From Nematopogon swammerdamellus (Eukaryota > Arthropoda > Insecta > Lepidoptera > Adelidae), in contig OX336351.1 in the NCBI GenBank assembly GCA_946902875.1, positions 2,973,761 through 3,037,760 on the forward strand: a stretch of DNA of 64,000 bases. The letters are read 5' to 3'. Shown here one piece after another: positions 29,200-40,263 of the stretch. Under the pieces are notes generated by a model. It saw only the letters and a list, made by a program, of their open reading frames with translations, was not told where the DNA came from and ran no database searches. The translations under genes were made by a program, and so were the position numbers. How positions within the stretch are numbered: the stretch's first letter is position 1; every line of letters starts with the position of its first letter.

Positions 29200-29630
29200 T
29201 CGGCCAGCTTGGGGTCATCGGGACCTCACGTCCCGTCTAGTGCCCCCGCTACCGGTGGTGCAGTGCGCCCTGGAGGCGACGCGCGCGCGATGAAGATGAC
29301 GTTAAGATAGCAGCGCGACGACGTCGCCGTGCAGTCCGGCGGATACGGAGCTCTCCGGGATGGGGGTGGTGGTGGCCTACGTGTCTAGTACCACCACCTA
29401 TCGTTCGTAGCTTGCCTCGCGTCGTCCCGGAGCACCGAGCATCTCCTTGTCCCGGAGAGCTCCGTAGCCACGGCCTGCACCCGCCGGCGTGCTTGGAGGT
29501 TTGTCTCCCGCCGCCGGCGGTATTACCGTTTTTAATTTTTATATTAATTTTGTGTATTTTTATTACTTTTTTGTATAATATATGTAAAATTAATGTAAAA
29601 TTTTAAGAATGTGAAATAAAGGAATAACAT
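29200..29630. other. GC-rich segment followed by poly(A)-signal AT tract
   Basis: 29210-29520 is GC-rich with a distant inverted pair, TACGGAGCTCTCCGGG at about 29344 and CCCGGAGAGCTCCGTA at about 29453. It then becomes AT-rich with GTGAAATAAAGG near 29615. It could be the 3' end of a GC-rich LINE or a host exon end. The 64-codon frame here has no recognisable domain. Confidence 0.35.
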
Positions 29631-29814
29631 AATAATGTTTTACACATTATTTACACTTCTCAAATATTTCGGCGCTTGCCGTCGATCACGATCACAATCA
29701 CCTCCGTCATTCATTATTCAAATAACTGCCATTACTATATTATAATTTTACTTACTGACGACGGCAAGCACCGAAATATTTGAGAAGTGTACATAATGTG
29801 TAAAACAAAATAAT
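29631..29814. mobile_element. MITE with about 54-bp TIRs
   Basis: 29631-29684 and 29759-29814 pair as reverse complements (TCTCAAATATTTCGG, CTTGCCGTCG). The 74-bp core is non-coding. Superfamily unknown. Confidence 0.65.
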
Positions 29815-30213
29815 ACAACACCACATAGTGGTTGAAAAAACGCGAGAGTGTTTTTAATATTTATTATAATATATATATGTATAAACTTTCAATAGTATTA
29901 ATAATTATATTCTTCGAGTTTGATTTATTGAATAGGGAAGCATAACAGCTATGTTGGATAGGAAAGTTAACAGACTTTGAAAAAGCAAACACAAACACAA
30001 AATTCATAGCCAATAACTTTCACCTTTTGAAAATAATAAACAACTTCGACTTTAATTTTAACTTTACACCCCAGTTCAATACAATAATAAATTCAAAAAT
30101 AATAAAATATATATACCTAAAGTAATATAATTATTTTTAAATAAACGTCTCTATTATTTCTGCCGAAGCTTTCGTTTAAACTGGTCAGTGAATGCAACCG
30201 GTGGTAAAATTGA
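29815..30213. other. AT-rich, nothing recognised
   Basis: No supported gene or repeat. Confidence 0.4.
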
Positions 30214-30590
30214 TTTTTTTTTTTTATGGAACCTGACATGGTTGGCTACATCACCTACAACGTCCGTGATGTCAGCCCATAACACCGGGTGAACTAGGTG
30301 CCATGTCAGTGCTTCCCCCTTTGATCGTGCCGGCTACACTGAACTGGTCGGAAAACACAAGCTATTTACATAGCCGTTTGGACCGACGTTTCATTCAGTG
30401 CGGTGGTACCGGCCCGGGCGGGTTAAACCCTACCACCAAGTAAGATTAGGAGGGAAACTAGGGACCTACAGTTTTACGAGGAATCCGAACCTCGGTCAGC
30501 GGTCAACCATCCAAGTACTGACCGCACCCAGCGTTGCTTAACATTCAATAGCGACAGTTGACTGTCTGCACCACTGAGCTATCAAGGCTG
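30214..30590 (-). mobile_element. Composite tRNA/5S SINE (family A), copy 3, minus strand
   Basis: Full length in reverse: T-run tail, body, GGAATCCGAACCTCGG (B box), CATCCAAGTACTGACCGC (5S part), TTGCTTAACA and CACTGAGCTATCAAGGC (A box). The head includes a short extra AATAGCGA near the 5S start, also seen in copy 4. Confidence 0.85.
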
Positions 30591-30867
30591 ACATAATGAT
30601 ATAGATTCGAACCATGGCCGAGGACAATAATTTGTCATTCATTTTTAGGGTCCCTTACCGTGCGGGTTCATGCTGTGACAGGTCTGAGAAATATGTTAGT
30701 TAATATAATTTTGTTTCTTTTTATGTATTAGTTTATTTTATGATAACATTTTTTTTTAATGTAATATCATTTATTTATTCAAATAAGTACTTAAAAATAT
30801 AATTACAAGCTTATAACTACATTTAGGAAAACATTATAAAATGAAATATTCTTTCGAAATTGGGACT

Positions 30868-30995
30868 GCTGGAAAAGTCCCCATGATGGAAGCCGCATTC
30901 ACTCTCTGTACTGCTAAGCTGATTTTCTGCCTAAAGAAACTGTCCGCACGTTTGTCTCCAGACGCCTCGATTAGTAATTTACCCAGTTGTTTTTT
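30868..30995 (-). pseudogene. Fragment of REL-domain retroelement protein, copy 3
   Basis: The minus strand reads QLGKLLIEASGDKRADSFF, RQKISLAVQRVNAASIMGT, matching the end of the 27400 frame. An AT-rich 3' UTR follows to about 30780. Confidence 0.7.
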
Positions 30996-31053
30996 TTTTT
31001 TTTTTATTTAAATATTTTGTTTCATTTAATTAATTGATATAAGTTTTGTAGGT

Positions 31054-31110
31054 TTACATTTAATTAAAAGGGTTAATGTATAATACATTAACCCTTTTAA
31101 TTAAATGTAC
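31054..31110. repeat. Near-perfect 27-bp palindrome
   Basis: 31054-31080 (ACATTTAATTAAAAGGGTTA...) and 31084-31110 are reverse complements with a 3-base centre. It can form a cruciform or an RNA hairpin. No ORF. Confidence 0.8.
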
Positions 31111-31833
31111 ACGCACACAGTACGCACACAGTTGAGTGCATGCACACACGCATGCACTCAAGCGCGCACGCACGCACTTTCATAATATTAATTTTATATT
31201 AAACCATAAAAAATACAAATTCCAGAGATATGTTTGCAATTAATCAACTGTAGGTCAACGACATTCTACTTTCTGGACGGGCCCTCGTCATACATTTTAC
31301 CGGTAGAAAGGTGCGATTGGAGTGCTTCTATATATTGCCAATATTTAAAACAGCGTAAGTGTGCGAGCGCCTCATACATCACGTTACGTTTCCGCTCTGT
31401 GAACGTCGATAGAGTGAGACGGTTAAATGGCAATTTGATACGTATAAAGGAGAGACAACGATTGGAGAGTGTGCTGAATGCTCACCAATAGCGCGCCTCA
31501 ATTCGGTGCGTTGTATGCCACTTCCCGATAATTTAATTCGTTGCTGTAGGTACCTGAACACCCCTTCCGAAGTTCAGCCCAGCTGCCGCCTCGTTCGTTC
31601 ATTATCTCAAAGCCGACGCAAGTTCGGCCATTTTTCAAGGCGAGTAATAAGTCAGGCGGAAGGAGAGCGATATTGAACTGGGCATTAGCTTGATAAGGAG
31701 TGACGAACAAGCCAACTAAACTGACGGCAGTGCGACCAAGGTTGCTGGGAACATTAGAAATACAGAATCCATAATTTCAGCAGCTTCGTATTGGCTAGCA
31801 CGTCTAGAAACACCTTCTTGAACTAGGCCTCAA
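31111..31833. other. Possible unique sequence
   Basis: Begins with a GCACACAC/CACGCACG-rich tract (to about 31180). Then mixed-composition sequence without known repeats. An 85-codon plus frame at 31234-31491 has no recognisable domain. Its coding status is undecided. Confidence 0.35.
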
Positions 31834-32212
31834 CCTCGATAGCTCAGTGGTGCAGACAGTCGACTGTCGCTATTGATTGTTAAGCAACACTGGGCGCGGT
31901 CAGTGCTTGGATGGGTGACCGCTCGACCGTATTGGAACCTGATCGTGGTGGTTCGGATTCCACGTAAAACTGTAGGTCCCTTCACTTCTTACCTTACCAG
32001 GTGGTAGGGTTCAACCCACCCGGGTTGGTACCACCCCACTGAATGAAATGTCGGTCGAAACGGCTATGTAAATAGTTTGTGTTTTCCCTCCGGAGTGAGC
32101 CGGCACGACCGAAGGGAAGAACTGTCATGGCACCTAGTTCACCCGGTGTTATGGGCTGACATCACGGATGTTGTAGGTGATGCAGCCAACCGTGTCCGCT
32201 TCCATAAAAAAA
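31834..32212 (+). mobile_element. Composite tRNA/5S SINE (family A), copy 4
   Basis: Full length: CCTCGATAGCTCAGTGGTGC, TTGTTAAGCAACACTGGGCG, GCTTGGATGGGTGACCGC, GGTTCGGATTCC, body and A-tail. Another A copy follows in the opposite orientation directly after its tail. Confidence 0.85.
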
Positions 32213-32440
32213 GGCGCATTTCAGCGCTTCCATTTCGTTGTGCTGGCCACACTAAACTGGACGGGAAATACGAATCATATACAAAGCCTCTTCGTTCGCC
32301 AGACCTTTCATTCCGGTGCGGCGGTACCAATCTGGAAGAGTTATACCGAACCAACTAGTAAGTTATGAAGAAAAGTTACCTACAGTTTTACGCGGAATCC
32401 GAACCACGGTCAGCCTCACCCATCCAAGCTCTGACCGCAC
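32213..32440 (-). mobile_element. Composite SINE (family A), 3'-trimmed copy, minus strand
   Basis: Starts at the GGTGCCATGTCAGTGCTTCC-equivalent position, so about 80 bp of the tail are missing. Contains ACGCGGAATCCGAACCACGG and a short 5S remnant (CATCCAAGCTCTGACCGCAC). More diverged than its neighbour, hence older. Confidence 0.7.
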
Positions 32441-33334
32441 GTCTATGCGTGGTACCAGGGCGCTACATGAGCGCTACCGACATTTATATTAACTGTATTT
32501 CAACAGTTCTTAAAACAAAATCATTTGGCAAGGATGACCAGTTCAAACGGTACTCTAGCAATACCATTACAGTGTGAATTGAAACTTCTTTTAAACATAC
32601 ATACAATTCGAAAGCACATTTCCACAGAAATTGCAAAACAATTTGGCGTGTGTCGCCGGTCCGGAAGTGGATAGGTATCAAATAGCATATACGCGGGGCC
32701 ACAGACCAGATGAATAGTGGCCGGATGGAACATCAAGGGCGCTTTGTTTGGAACACGGGTTGTCGCCAAAATTAATACCAACGGTGATACTCGTATGAGG
32801 CTGCGTCTGACTCGAATTTCAAGAAGTTTACCACCAATTTTACTCACCTGATAGATTCAGTTTTAAATATATGTTATACTTAATCTATCAGCGTAGATCG
32901 AAAGCTGTTTGAAAACACGATTTGATTATCTTCGCTCGATAGAAAAAAATCATGAACATGCCTCTGAATTTAGTTATAAAACGTATTTAAGGCAACGTGA
33001 CCAAATCAGGGCTTTGGAAAAAATATATTTTTATTTGTTGAATATATCTAAATCCGTAGCTTTCTTCTTTTTTGTTTCGATACGTAGTTTGGAATAAAAA
33101 AATTAAAATCTAATTTTTGATTGATTGATGGTGTTGCATCCTACTCCAACCAGCGAAAGCGGCGCCCTGAAAGAGGAGTACGGGTGAATACGGGTTGACA
33201 TGGCCTTAATGAGTACGCTTTACGGCCACTCATCGATGGCATGTCGGCATCTACCTACAGCCAATGGCTACAGCAAGAACGTTAGAAGAGGTAGGTTCTC
33301 ATACAAGCATTGGACAGTCCAACGTCCCTACCTC
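32441..33334. other. Possible unique sequence
   Basis: No known repeat, TIR or domain. Several short frames without recognisable protein features. Confidence 0.35.
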
Positions 33335-33550
33335 TTCTAATATTCTTGGGCTCTGTGAAACTAGCATCCCTTATTCCCTCTGCGACCCGTCCTATCTCCG
33401 CATGACTCGTCGCAGAGAGAATCAGCACCCTTTTGTTGTTGACATTGGGCTTTTGAGAACCTATCAGTTCTCTAAATCGTTTCTTTGGCGCACCGCTAGG
33501 GGCTGGAACTGTCTTCCGGCGAGCGTGTTTCCCGAATCCTTAACTTTTTA
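33335..33550 (+). pseudogene. LINE ORF2 fragment
   Basis: The frame from about 33340 reads LGLCETSIPYSLCDPSYLRM, NQHPFVVDIGLLRTYQFSKS and WRTARGWNCLPASVFPESL, the CR1/Jockey-type C-terminal segment also found at 33841, 39991 and 54089. It stops soon after. Confidence 0.65.
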
Positions 33551-33574
33551 GGTTGTCTGTCCATCTGTGCATCT

Positions 33575-34141
33575 GTTAGCGTCCTTGGACTCAATACAGC
33601 ACCTAGCCATAGTCAAGCCGTAAGTCTTCATGGCAACATAATTTACTGACTGTCTGGAGTATCTAAGCCACAGAAGATTTGTAGGGTCACTCAGTGTCAC
33701 ACTGAGAAAAATGTTGTGATGGTGATTAGCAAACAATAACAAACCAATTAGCATAGAAAATGTAGTAAATTTTACTAAAGTTTAGTAAAATGTATGTCAC
33801 TCGTATGATGGTGATTACCATCATAACATATTTCTCAGTTTATATAATGCAGATCTACTCGGAGGAACTGCATCCCTTATTCCTTGCCATCCAACCTATC
33901 TCAGCAGCACTCGCAGAGAAACTGAACAAGCTTTTGTTGTAGACGTTGCACTTTTGAGAACCTATCGTTGCTCAAAATTCTTCCTCTGTCGCGCCGATAG
34001 GGTGCGAAATTTGTCCATCGAGTGTTTCACGATACTTTCAACCTGGGAGTCTTCAAACGTCGCATTAAAAAGTTGGATAGCGCTTCTATAGTCCACAAAT
34101 CTGCTGGTATAATGTACGCCTCGGCTCAGGCATCCACATAC
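33575..34141 (+). pseudogene. LINE ORF2 fragment split by a MITE
   Basis: 33575-33700 reads LDSIQHLAIVKP and RRFVGSL (with a stop). After the MITE at 33701-33839, 33850-34141 continues with a degraded AFVVDVALLRTYRCS-type segment and FKRRIKKLDSA. Several stops and shifts. An old copy. Confidence 0.6.
33701..33839. mobile_element. 139-bp MITE inside a LINE fragment
   Basis: TIRs ACTGAGAAAAATGTTGTGAT and, as reverse complement on the right, ACTGAGAAATATGTTATGAT. The LINE reading resumes on the other side. Target duplication not certain. Confidence 0.65.
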
Positions 34142-34643
34142 ATTTTTTTTATTTTTTTTTTATTGACAGTGCGCAGTGACACCCCTAAGGTGTCTAACGA
34201 CGCCCATGGACATTCGCTCGTATGCGGTGTTCACGAATGCCATGCCGACCTGACAGGTGCCCATTCACGCCCCTCTTGATGGACCCGAGACAGTACTTGG
34301 GGGGAAATATATGGGCAGGGAGGGCATTTGGAAAAAAATATTTTTTTTTTCAGGACGTACCGCGAATAAGCGGTAACTCTCCGCATAATACGACGACATG
34401 GCGCAGATTGTTGATCGAACATCTAGTAAATTGTTCTGTGTCCAGCGACGTGGTCCATCGTAGTTACGCGCTCTGAATACTGAAGATTCAGTTTCAGTTC
34501 TTGGCGGCCCTCCAAGTGGGTCCGTAATGACAACAGGACCATTGTTGGAAGAAAACGTTTGTCTTGAATAATGAGTAGCTGGAAGGGCCATGGAACTGCC
34601 GTACTATTGAACTTGTACTGAAACCACGATGAGCACTTTGTCA
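34142..34643. other. Unassigned, possibly further LINE debris
   Basis: T-run followed by GACACCCCTAAGGTGTCTAA (contains the inverted pair GACACC/GGTGTC). No readable domain. Confidence 0.35.
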
Positions 34644-35003
34644 GCCTCGGTAGCTCAGTGGTGCGGTCGGTCGACTGTTGTTAAGCAACGCTGAGCGCGG
34701 TCAGTTCTTGGATGGGTGACCGCTCGACCGTTGGAGGCTGATCGTGATTCGGATTCCACGTTAAACTGTAGGTCCCTTCCCTCCTTAACTTACTAATGGT
34801 AGGGTTTATCCCGGCCGGGTTGGTACCACCGCACTGAGCGAAACGTCGGTCGAAACGGCTATGTAAATAGTTCGTGTTTTCCGTCCAGTTCAGTGTAGCC
34901 GACATGAAATGAAGGGAAGCACGACATGGCACCTAGTTCACCCGGTGTTATGGGCTGACATCGCGGATGGTGATGCAGCCAACTGTCAGTGTCCATAAAA
35001 AAA
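34644..35003 (+). mobile_element. Composite tRNA/5S SINE (family A), copy 5
   Basis: Near-consensus head: GCCTCGGTAGCTCAGTGGTG, TTGTTAAGCAACGCTGAGCG, TTCTTGGATGGGTGACCGC, ATTCGGATTCCACG. A GATG deletion near the tail. A-tail to 35003. Confidence 0.85.
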
Positions 35004-35590
35004 TATTTATAAAAAAAACGTTACCTTACTTACGACATTATAGTCCGTATTATGAATCATAATAAAATTTATGATAAACATTTTCTACTGATACATATTT
35101 CTACTGTGGTTGTTTCAGTCATGCGATCTCGTTCCTCGAAGTAAGTAAGCCATCCGCCACTTACTTGCCGCACCTCGACCAGGTCTCCTTTTCCCATCTA
35201 ACCAACTCAAATGCTCTGTGGTATTACATTATCAGCATGTTGGTTGAGGAAGTTCAGTTCGACTTTCAATATCCAATAGGTTCTATAATGGTGTGTTATT
35301 CGACCAAGTCTGAGCGCGTGTTAACAATCTCATACGATTGCCAACATCCACACGTTTGTGTGCCTATAATTATTTTATTATTAAATACATGTATTATCAT
35401 TATTTTAATTTCAAACATTATAATATAATTTCATATTCATTTAATCAGTCTGCGGCATCGTAGCTCCCAAACGGATAGGCTGATTTGGATGCGGTTTTTT
35501 TTTTATTAGAAAGCTGGTTTAATATTTTTATATGTTTGTTCCTTGTTAGTACTAAGCATTCCTAAGAAATCCAAATTTTGAATTTTTTAA
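35004..35590. other. AT-rich spacer with a repeat-H copy
   Basis: 35445-35530 matches repeat H at 22075 (GCATCGTAGCTCCCAAACGG, TTATTAGAAAGCTGGTTTA). The rest is AT-rich. Confidence 0.45.
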
Positions 35591-35752
35591 AACCTACTAC
35601 ATCTGTGATTAACCTCATCACACGTTGGTGAACTAGGTGCCATGTCAGTGTTTCCTTTTGGTCGTGTCGGCTACACACTCAACTAGACTGAAAACACAGA
35701 AGTTTCTTTTTGACTTCATTCAGTGCGGTGGTATAAACCCGGACCATCTAAT
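35591..35752 (-). mobile_element. Family A/B fragment, degenerate, minus strand
   Basis: TTGGTGAACTAGGTGCCATG, CAGTGTTTCCTTTTGGTCGT and ATTCAGTGCGGTGGTA. Many changes, so an old copy. Confidence 0.5.
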
Positions 35753-36603
35753 AGATAGGGTATGGGAAGAAAATATTTTGACTGAAATAAATCTCTGTAA
35801 CGAATGAGTCCGCCTTTCCACATAGCGCTTGCTTCTGAAAAATGTTTTAGGAGAAATAAAGTAGATATTTCTGTCTACAAGTAACTAAGGTTATGTTAAT
35901 AATTTCCAATTATCGAATAATCTTTGATCTTGTATTATTTGTTGTAGCCGCGATCAATAATTATCTACGGATACATAATCGTCTGACGATAGATGGCATT
36001 GTTTGTTTTTTTATTAAGAAAAAATAATATATCTGTAATTTACCGAATTTATTTATTTTCTTCAGATTCAGATTCCGAAAAAAACTTTAAAATGTCATAT
36101 GTTTACTTCAATAAAATATATTGTTTAGATTTTGAGATGATCAGTGTAGTGTAAGTAAATACTATATTAAATTTCTAAATATATGTTTTATGTAAGTACT
36201 CGTAGTCATAATTTCACTTTATTTTTATACTGTCTACATTTTTATAATGTATTATCTAAATATCGAAATAATACAATAATATCTATACATCTATATCTAT
36301 ATCTATATACATATAATAAAATCGTTAAATTAATAATCTCTCTTTGTCTGTACGCGCATCACGCAAAAACCACTGAACGGAAATTGACGAAACTTTGTAT
36401 AGTGACAGTGTATATCCCGGATTAACATAATAAACAAAAAAATGTAATAAAAATTAAAATTATTATAAAATTTAAATGACAAGTTGACAACGGAGAACTG
36501 TCATCTCGACGTGAGCTGGCCGGTGACAAAATGTTTGATAAATAAAAAATAAATAAAAAATTAAGTCGAACTTATGTCGCTGTCATTGGTGCTATTTATA
36601 TGT
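35753..36603. other. AT-rich with retroelement-tail fragments
   Basis: At 35795-35870 a GAGTCCGCCTTTCCACATAG...AGAAATAAAG stretch resembles the GATAAGTCCGCC 3'-end family. At 36330-36425 a CACTGAACGGAAATTGACGA stretch resembles common insect repeats. No gene. Confidence 0.4.
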
Positions 36604-38097
36604 CTGTTGCCCGCGGATTCGCTAGCGTGAAATTCGTATTAAAAAAAAAAGTAAGTAACTAAAGGCGGAGCCGAAGGCGGATCTGCGCTCACATAAACGA
36701 TATTCTTTCTCGATGAAAGTAACTAAGGGCGAGGCGGAAGTCGGAGCTGACTTCAAGAAGAAAAAAAACATTCTTTCTTGAATGAAGTAAGTAACTATGG
36801 GCAGGCCGCAGGCCGAGCTGCGTTCAGGAAGAAGCTAAACCATCTTGAAGAAAGTAAGCAACTAAGGCGAGGCCGAAGGCCGAGCTACGTTCTGATAAAT
36901 AATAAACCATCTCGGAGAAAGCGAGTAACTAGGGCGAGGCCGAAGGCCAAGCTGCGTTCAGGAAGAAGCTGAACCATATTGAAGAAAGTAAGTAACTAAG
37001 GCGAGGCCGAAGGCCGAGCTGCGTTCAGGAAGAAGCTAAACCATATTGAAGAAAGTAAGTAACTAAGGCGAGGCCGAAGGCCGAGCTTCGTTCTGATAAA
37101 TAATAAACCATCTCGAAGAAAGGAAATAACTAAGGGCGAGGCCGAGGGCCGAGCTGCGTTCAGGAAAAAGCTAAACCATCTTGAAGAAAGTGAGTAACTA
37201 AGGCGAGGCCGAAGGCCGAGCTACATTCTGATAAATAATAAAACATCTTGAAGAAAGCAAGTAAATAAGAGCGAGGCCGAAGGCCGAGCTGCATTCGGGA
37301 AGAAGCTAAACCATTTAGAAGAAAGCAAGTAACGTTCGGGCATATTCAAGACCGGCCGGCGCGGCCGAGGCCTGGGCGGACAGCCTCAAATGCAATAAAT
37401 ATTATAGATATATAATTCAAGATTTCGAATTTGTTGCGTTTGCGGTTGAAACCCTCGGTCCGTGGAGTAGTCATTGAAGCCAAAAGCTTCTTGAAGAGGC
37501 TTGGGTCTCTGCTGGTGGACGCAACTGGTGTCCCGCAATCAAGGGCCTACTTCATTCAAACGGTAAGCTTTGCCATCCAGCGGGGTAATGCCGCAAGTGT
37601 TCTAGGAACATTTGAAAACGCCCCTTTTATGATAGTTATTTTAATGTTTGTTAGGTAGGTTTTAATTATTTAGTTATTAATATTACTTTTTTATATATTT
37701 TATTAAATAAATAGATGGAGTAAACGATATTATATGCTATCGAAGAAAGGAAGTCATTTATGGCGAGGCCCGAAGGCAGAAGAGGGTTTTTGGTTTACCT
37801 GAACGCAGCTCGGCCTTCGGCCTCGCCCTTAGTTACTTACTTTCTTCGAGAAGGTTTATCGTCTTCCTGAACGCAGCTCGGCCTTCGGCCTCGCCCTTAG
37901 TTACTTACTTTCTTCGTGAAGGTTTATTGTCTTCCAGGATGCAGCTGGGCCGTCGGCCTCGCCGTTAGTTGCTTACTTTATTTGAGAAGATTTATCGTTT
38001 ACCTGAACGCAGCTCGGCCTTCGGCCTCGCCCTTAGTTACTTAGATTCTTCTTTGAAATACGAATTTCACGCGAGCGAAGCCGCGGGCAACAGCTAG
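36604..38097. mobile_element. 1.5-kb element with TIRs and mirrored minisatellite arrays
   Basis: Ends: 36604-36640 (CTGTTGCCCGCGG, GCGTGAAATTCGTATT) is the reverse complement of 38057-38093, finishing GGGCAACAGCTAG. Inside the left end about ten roughly 65-bp units (GGCGAGGCCGAAGGCCGAGC) run to 37335. Inside the right end about four units run in the opposite orientation (37744-38045). The middle holds a REL-protein fragment. The ends match repeat D. A foldback or Helitron-like element is possible. No transposase is present. Confidence 0.65.
37425..37625 (+). pseudogene. Fragment of REL-domain retroelement protein, copy 4
   Basis: The plus strand reads FVAFAVETLGPWSS-type sequence, FLKRLGSLLVDATG and QTVSFAIQRGNAASVLGTFE, aligned with the end of the 27400 frame but in different frames because of an indel. 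It lies between the mirrored arrays. Confidence 0.7.
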
Positions 38098-38778
38098 TCG
38101 AAAATAAAATATCAAGGGACCTACATTTTTACACCGGTTCCGAACGATGAAGCAGCAGGTGTAAGATACATTTTCAAAAAGGTGTTAAAGTAAATTTTTT
38201 AACATTCTCATTCATACTAGATGCAATTAATTAATTGCATATGTTTTTTTTTTATGTTATTTAAATAGAAATTGTGATAAGAAACTTGACGATGGCCTAT
38301 TTCTTGCTTGGACCATAACATAGATAGAAATATAAAGATTTACCTACCTTATTGTATTTTGTTATTATACCTATCACTATTGCATGTTGACGAACCTAAG
38401 TGTAACCTTGTTACCTATAGATAATAAATGGAATTGAATTGAATTGTATTGAATGTTCTATGTTCTGACCCCACAAATTCGGCCAACCCTCGTTGCACAG
38501 GCTAACGGTAACAAAAGCCAGCCAAGTAATTCCTTATCCGTTCCACTCGGTAAACCTAGTCCAGCTATTCCACACACCCGGAACTAATTAACGCATAGCA
38601 GTGCTATTTGTCTCTTATTTCAAAACTAAATCCACTGAGAATCCAGCGGGGATATCTGTCTGTCTGTCCGTCTGTCGTCGGAATATTTATAAGATTATCT
38701 AACATTGTATATTGTACCTACAATAATGTTATTTTACTAATAGTTTAAACTTTATATTTTTATACTTATACTTACAAC
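38098..38778. other. Possible unique sequence
   Basis: Contains a GAATTGAATTGAATTGTATT run near 38430, perhaps a retroelement tail, then about 200 bp (38450-38650) of balanced composition without known repeats. No ORF. Confidence 0.35.
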
Positions 38779-39010
38779 AAGCTGTGCCCGCGGCTCCACC
38801 CGCTCTCATATTTCACTTCACTGCTAACCTCATAAGCCATTTAGCGTGATAGTAAGTAGCCTATAGTTGATGGGAAGAATCAAGCTATCCGTAGAATTTT
38901 GTTTTATTAAAATCGGTTCAGTGGTTCTCGAGTTATAAGCGGACAGACAGACACTCAGACAGACACTCAGACAGACAGAAAGCAGACGTTGGATTTTATT
39001 ATAGGTAAAG
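38779..39010 (+). repeat. Interspersed repeat I, copy 2
   Basis: CAAGCTGTGCCCGCGGCTCC, TTTAGCGTGATAGTAAGTAG, CCTATAGTTGATGGGAAGA, ATCGGTTCAGTGGTTCTCGA and a (CAGA)n stretch. Related to 8990-9180. Confidence 0.55.
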
Positions 39011-39409
39011 GAAAGGATATGTAACCGCAACCGTAAATTTACCTATGTATCTCTATAAGCGAATGTTATATATGACGTTCTTTGAGATGAATAAAGATTC
39101 TTTAAACCGATATGCCCTATTAGCAATTCATTGCTACTAGCAATTTCTTTTAGGTAGCCGGTTGAAATTTTCACAGAATATCTTTAAAAAAAAATAACAA
39201 AAAGTAAACGTATGTACCGGGACCGGGAACGACTCACCGATTTCAACCAATCAGAAGGCATTAGGTATGCACTCCAGACGGGTATTGGTTGAAAGTAACG
39301 AGTTTTTTTTTGGGTGAGTTAGCGTGTCGAATCGTTGGAGGTAGACCTGCTGGTTAGTGTATCGTGATGTCAGTTTTCACACTGCAGTTACGCCTGTAGC
39401 AGTAGCAGT

Positions 39410-39659
39410 CAAAAAAACCGGCCAAGTTCGAGTCGAACACGTGCACCGAGGTTTCCGCACCACAAAAATAAAACGTTGAAAAAACACGTTTCTTGTATTG
39501 GGACCCCCGTTAATTTTTACACTTTTTAAATATTCTGTGTAAATTTCAACCGGTTAGCTATTACTGTACCAAAGGTACAGCCATCGGACGGACGAACGGA
39601 CAGACTGACAGACAGACAAACGGCACAAGGGAGTAGTAGTAATAAGTAGAGATTAGTAA
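39410..39659 (-). repeat. Interspersed repeat E, part 1 (interrupted by family B)
   Basis: ACCGGCCAAGTTCGAGTCGA, GTTTCTTGTATTGGGACCCC, ATTTCAACCGGTTAGCTATT, (GACA)n. It continues at 39914-39955 (ATAGGCTTCCGTATGGATAC) after the family B insertion. Confidence 0.65.
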
Positions 39660-39913
39660 TAAGGGATATGACTCCCTTCTTATATTACTAGGTGGTAGGG
39701 TTTAACCCGCCCGGGTTGATACCACCGTACTGAATGAAAGGTCGGTCGAAACGGCTATGTAAATAGTTTGTGTTTTCCGTCCAGTTCAGTGTAGCCGGCA
39801 CGACCGAAGGGAAGCACTGACGTGGCACCAAGTTCACCCGGTGTTATGGGCTTACATCATGGATGTTGTAGGTGATATAGCCAACCGTGTCAGTATCCAT
39901 AAAAAAAAAAAAA
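39660..39913 (+). mobile_element. Family B short element inserted in repeat E
   Basis: TAAGGGATATGACTCCCTTC through the body to the tail and 13 A. 5'-truncated at the same point as the copy at 28945. The surrounding repeat E resumes directly after the A-tail. Confidence 0.75.
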
Positions 39914-39990
39914 TATATAGGCTTCCGTATGGATACGGAACCCTACAAATTTGACTAACTGGGTACCATCGCCATTAACTGGGTACCAGT

Positions 39991-40263
39991 ACCATTGAGA
40001 ACCCATCGGTTCTCTAAATCGTTGCTTTGTCGCACCGCTAGAGTGTGGAACTGTCTTCCGGCGAGTGTATTTCCTGAATCCTTTAACCTGGGTATCTTCA
40101 AGCGTCGTATTAACGGGCTGGACAGCCTAGCAACAGTCCGCAAATCTGCTGGCATGGCACCTAACTGAGCGTGGTTTCGCGAGGAGAGGTGATTTTGGCT
40201 CTGTCGACTGCCACCATTGGTCTCTCGGCACAGCCACCCATTCTGGTTTACATAAAAAAAAAA
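39991..40263 (+). pseudogene. LINE ORF2 end with 3' UTR
   Basis: Reads HRFSKSLLCRTARVWNCLPA, SVFPESFNLGIFKRRINGLD, SLATVRKSAGMAPN and a stop, then the 3' UTR ending TCTGGTTTACATAAAAAAAA. Same subfamily as 18784 and 54089. Confidence 0.75.

Noticed and set aside
31234..31710. Short frames of 85 and 70 codons as host genes
   Set aside because: No domain, no splice or promoter context, no second copy. Length is within chance for this composition.
36641..37335. CRISPR-like array of spaced repeats
   Set aside because: Eukaryotic minisatellite. The spacers are not unique but diverged versions of the same unit.
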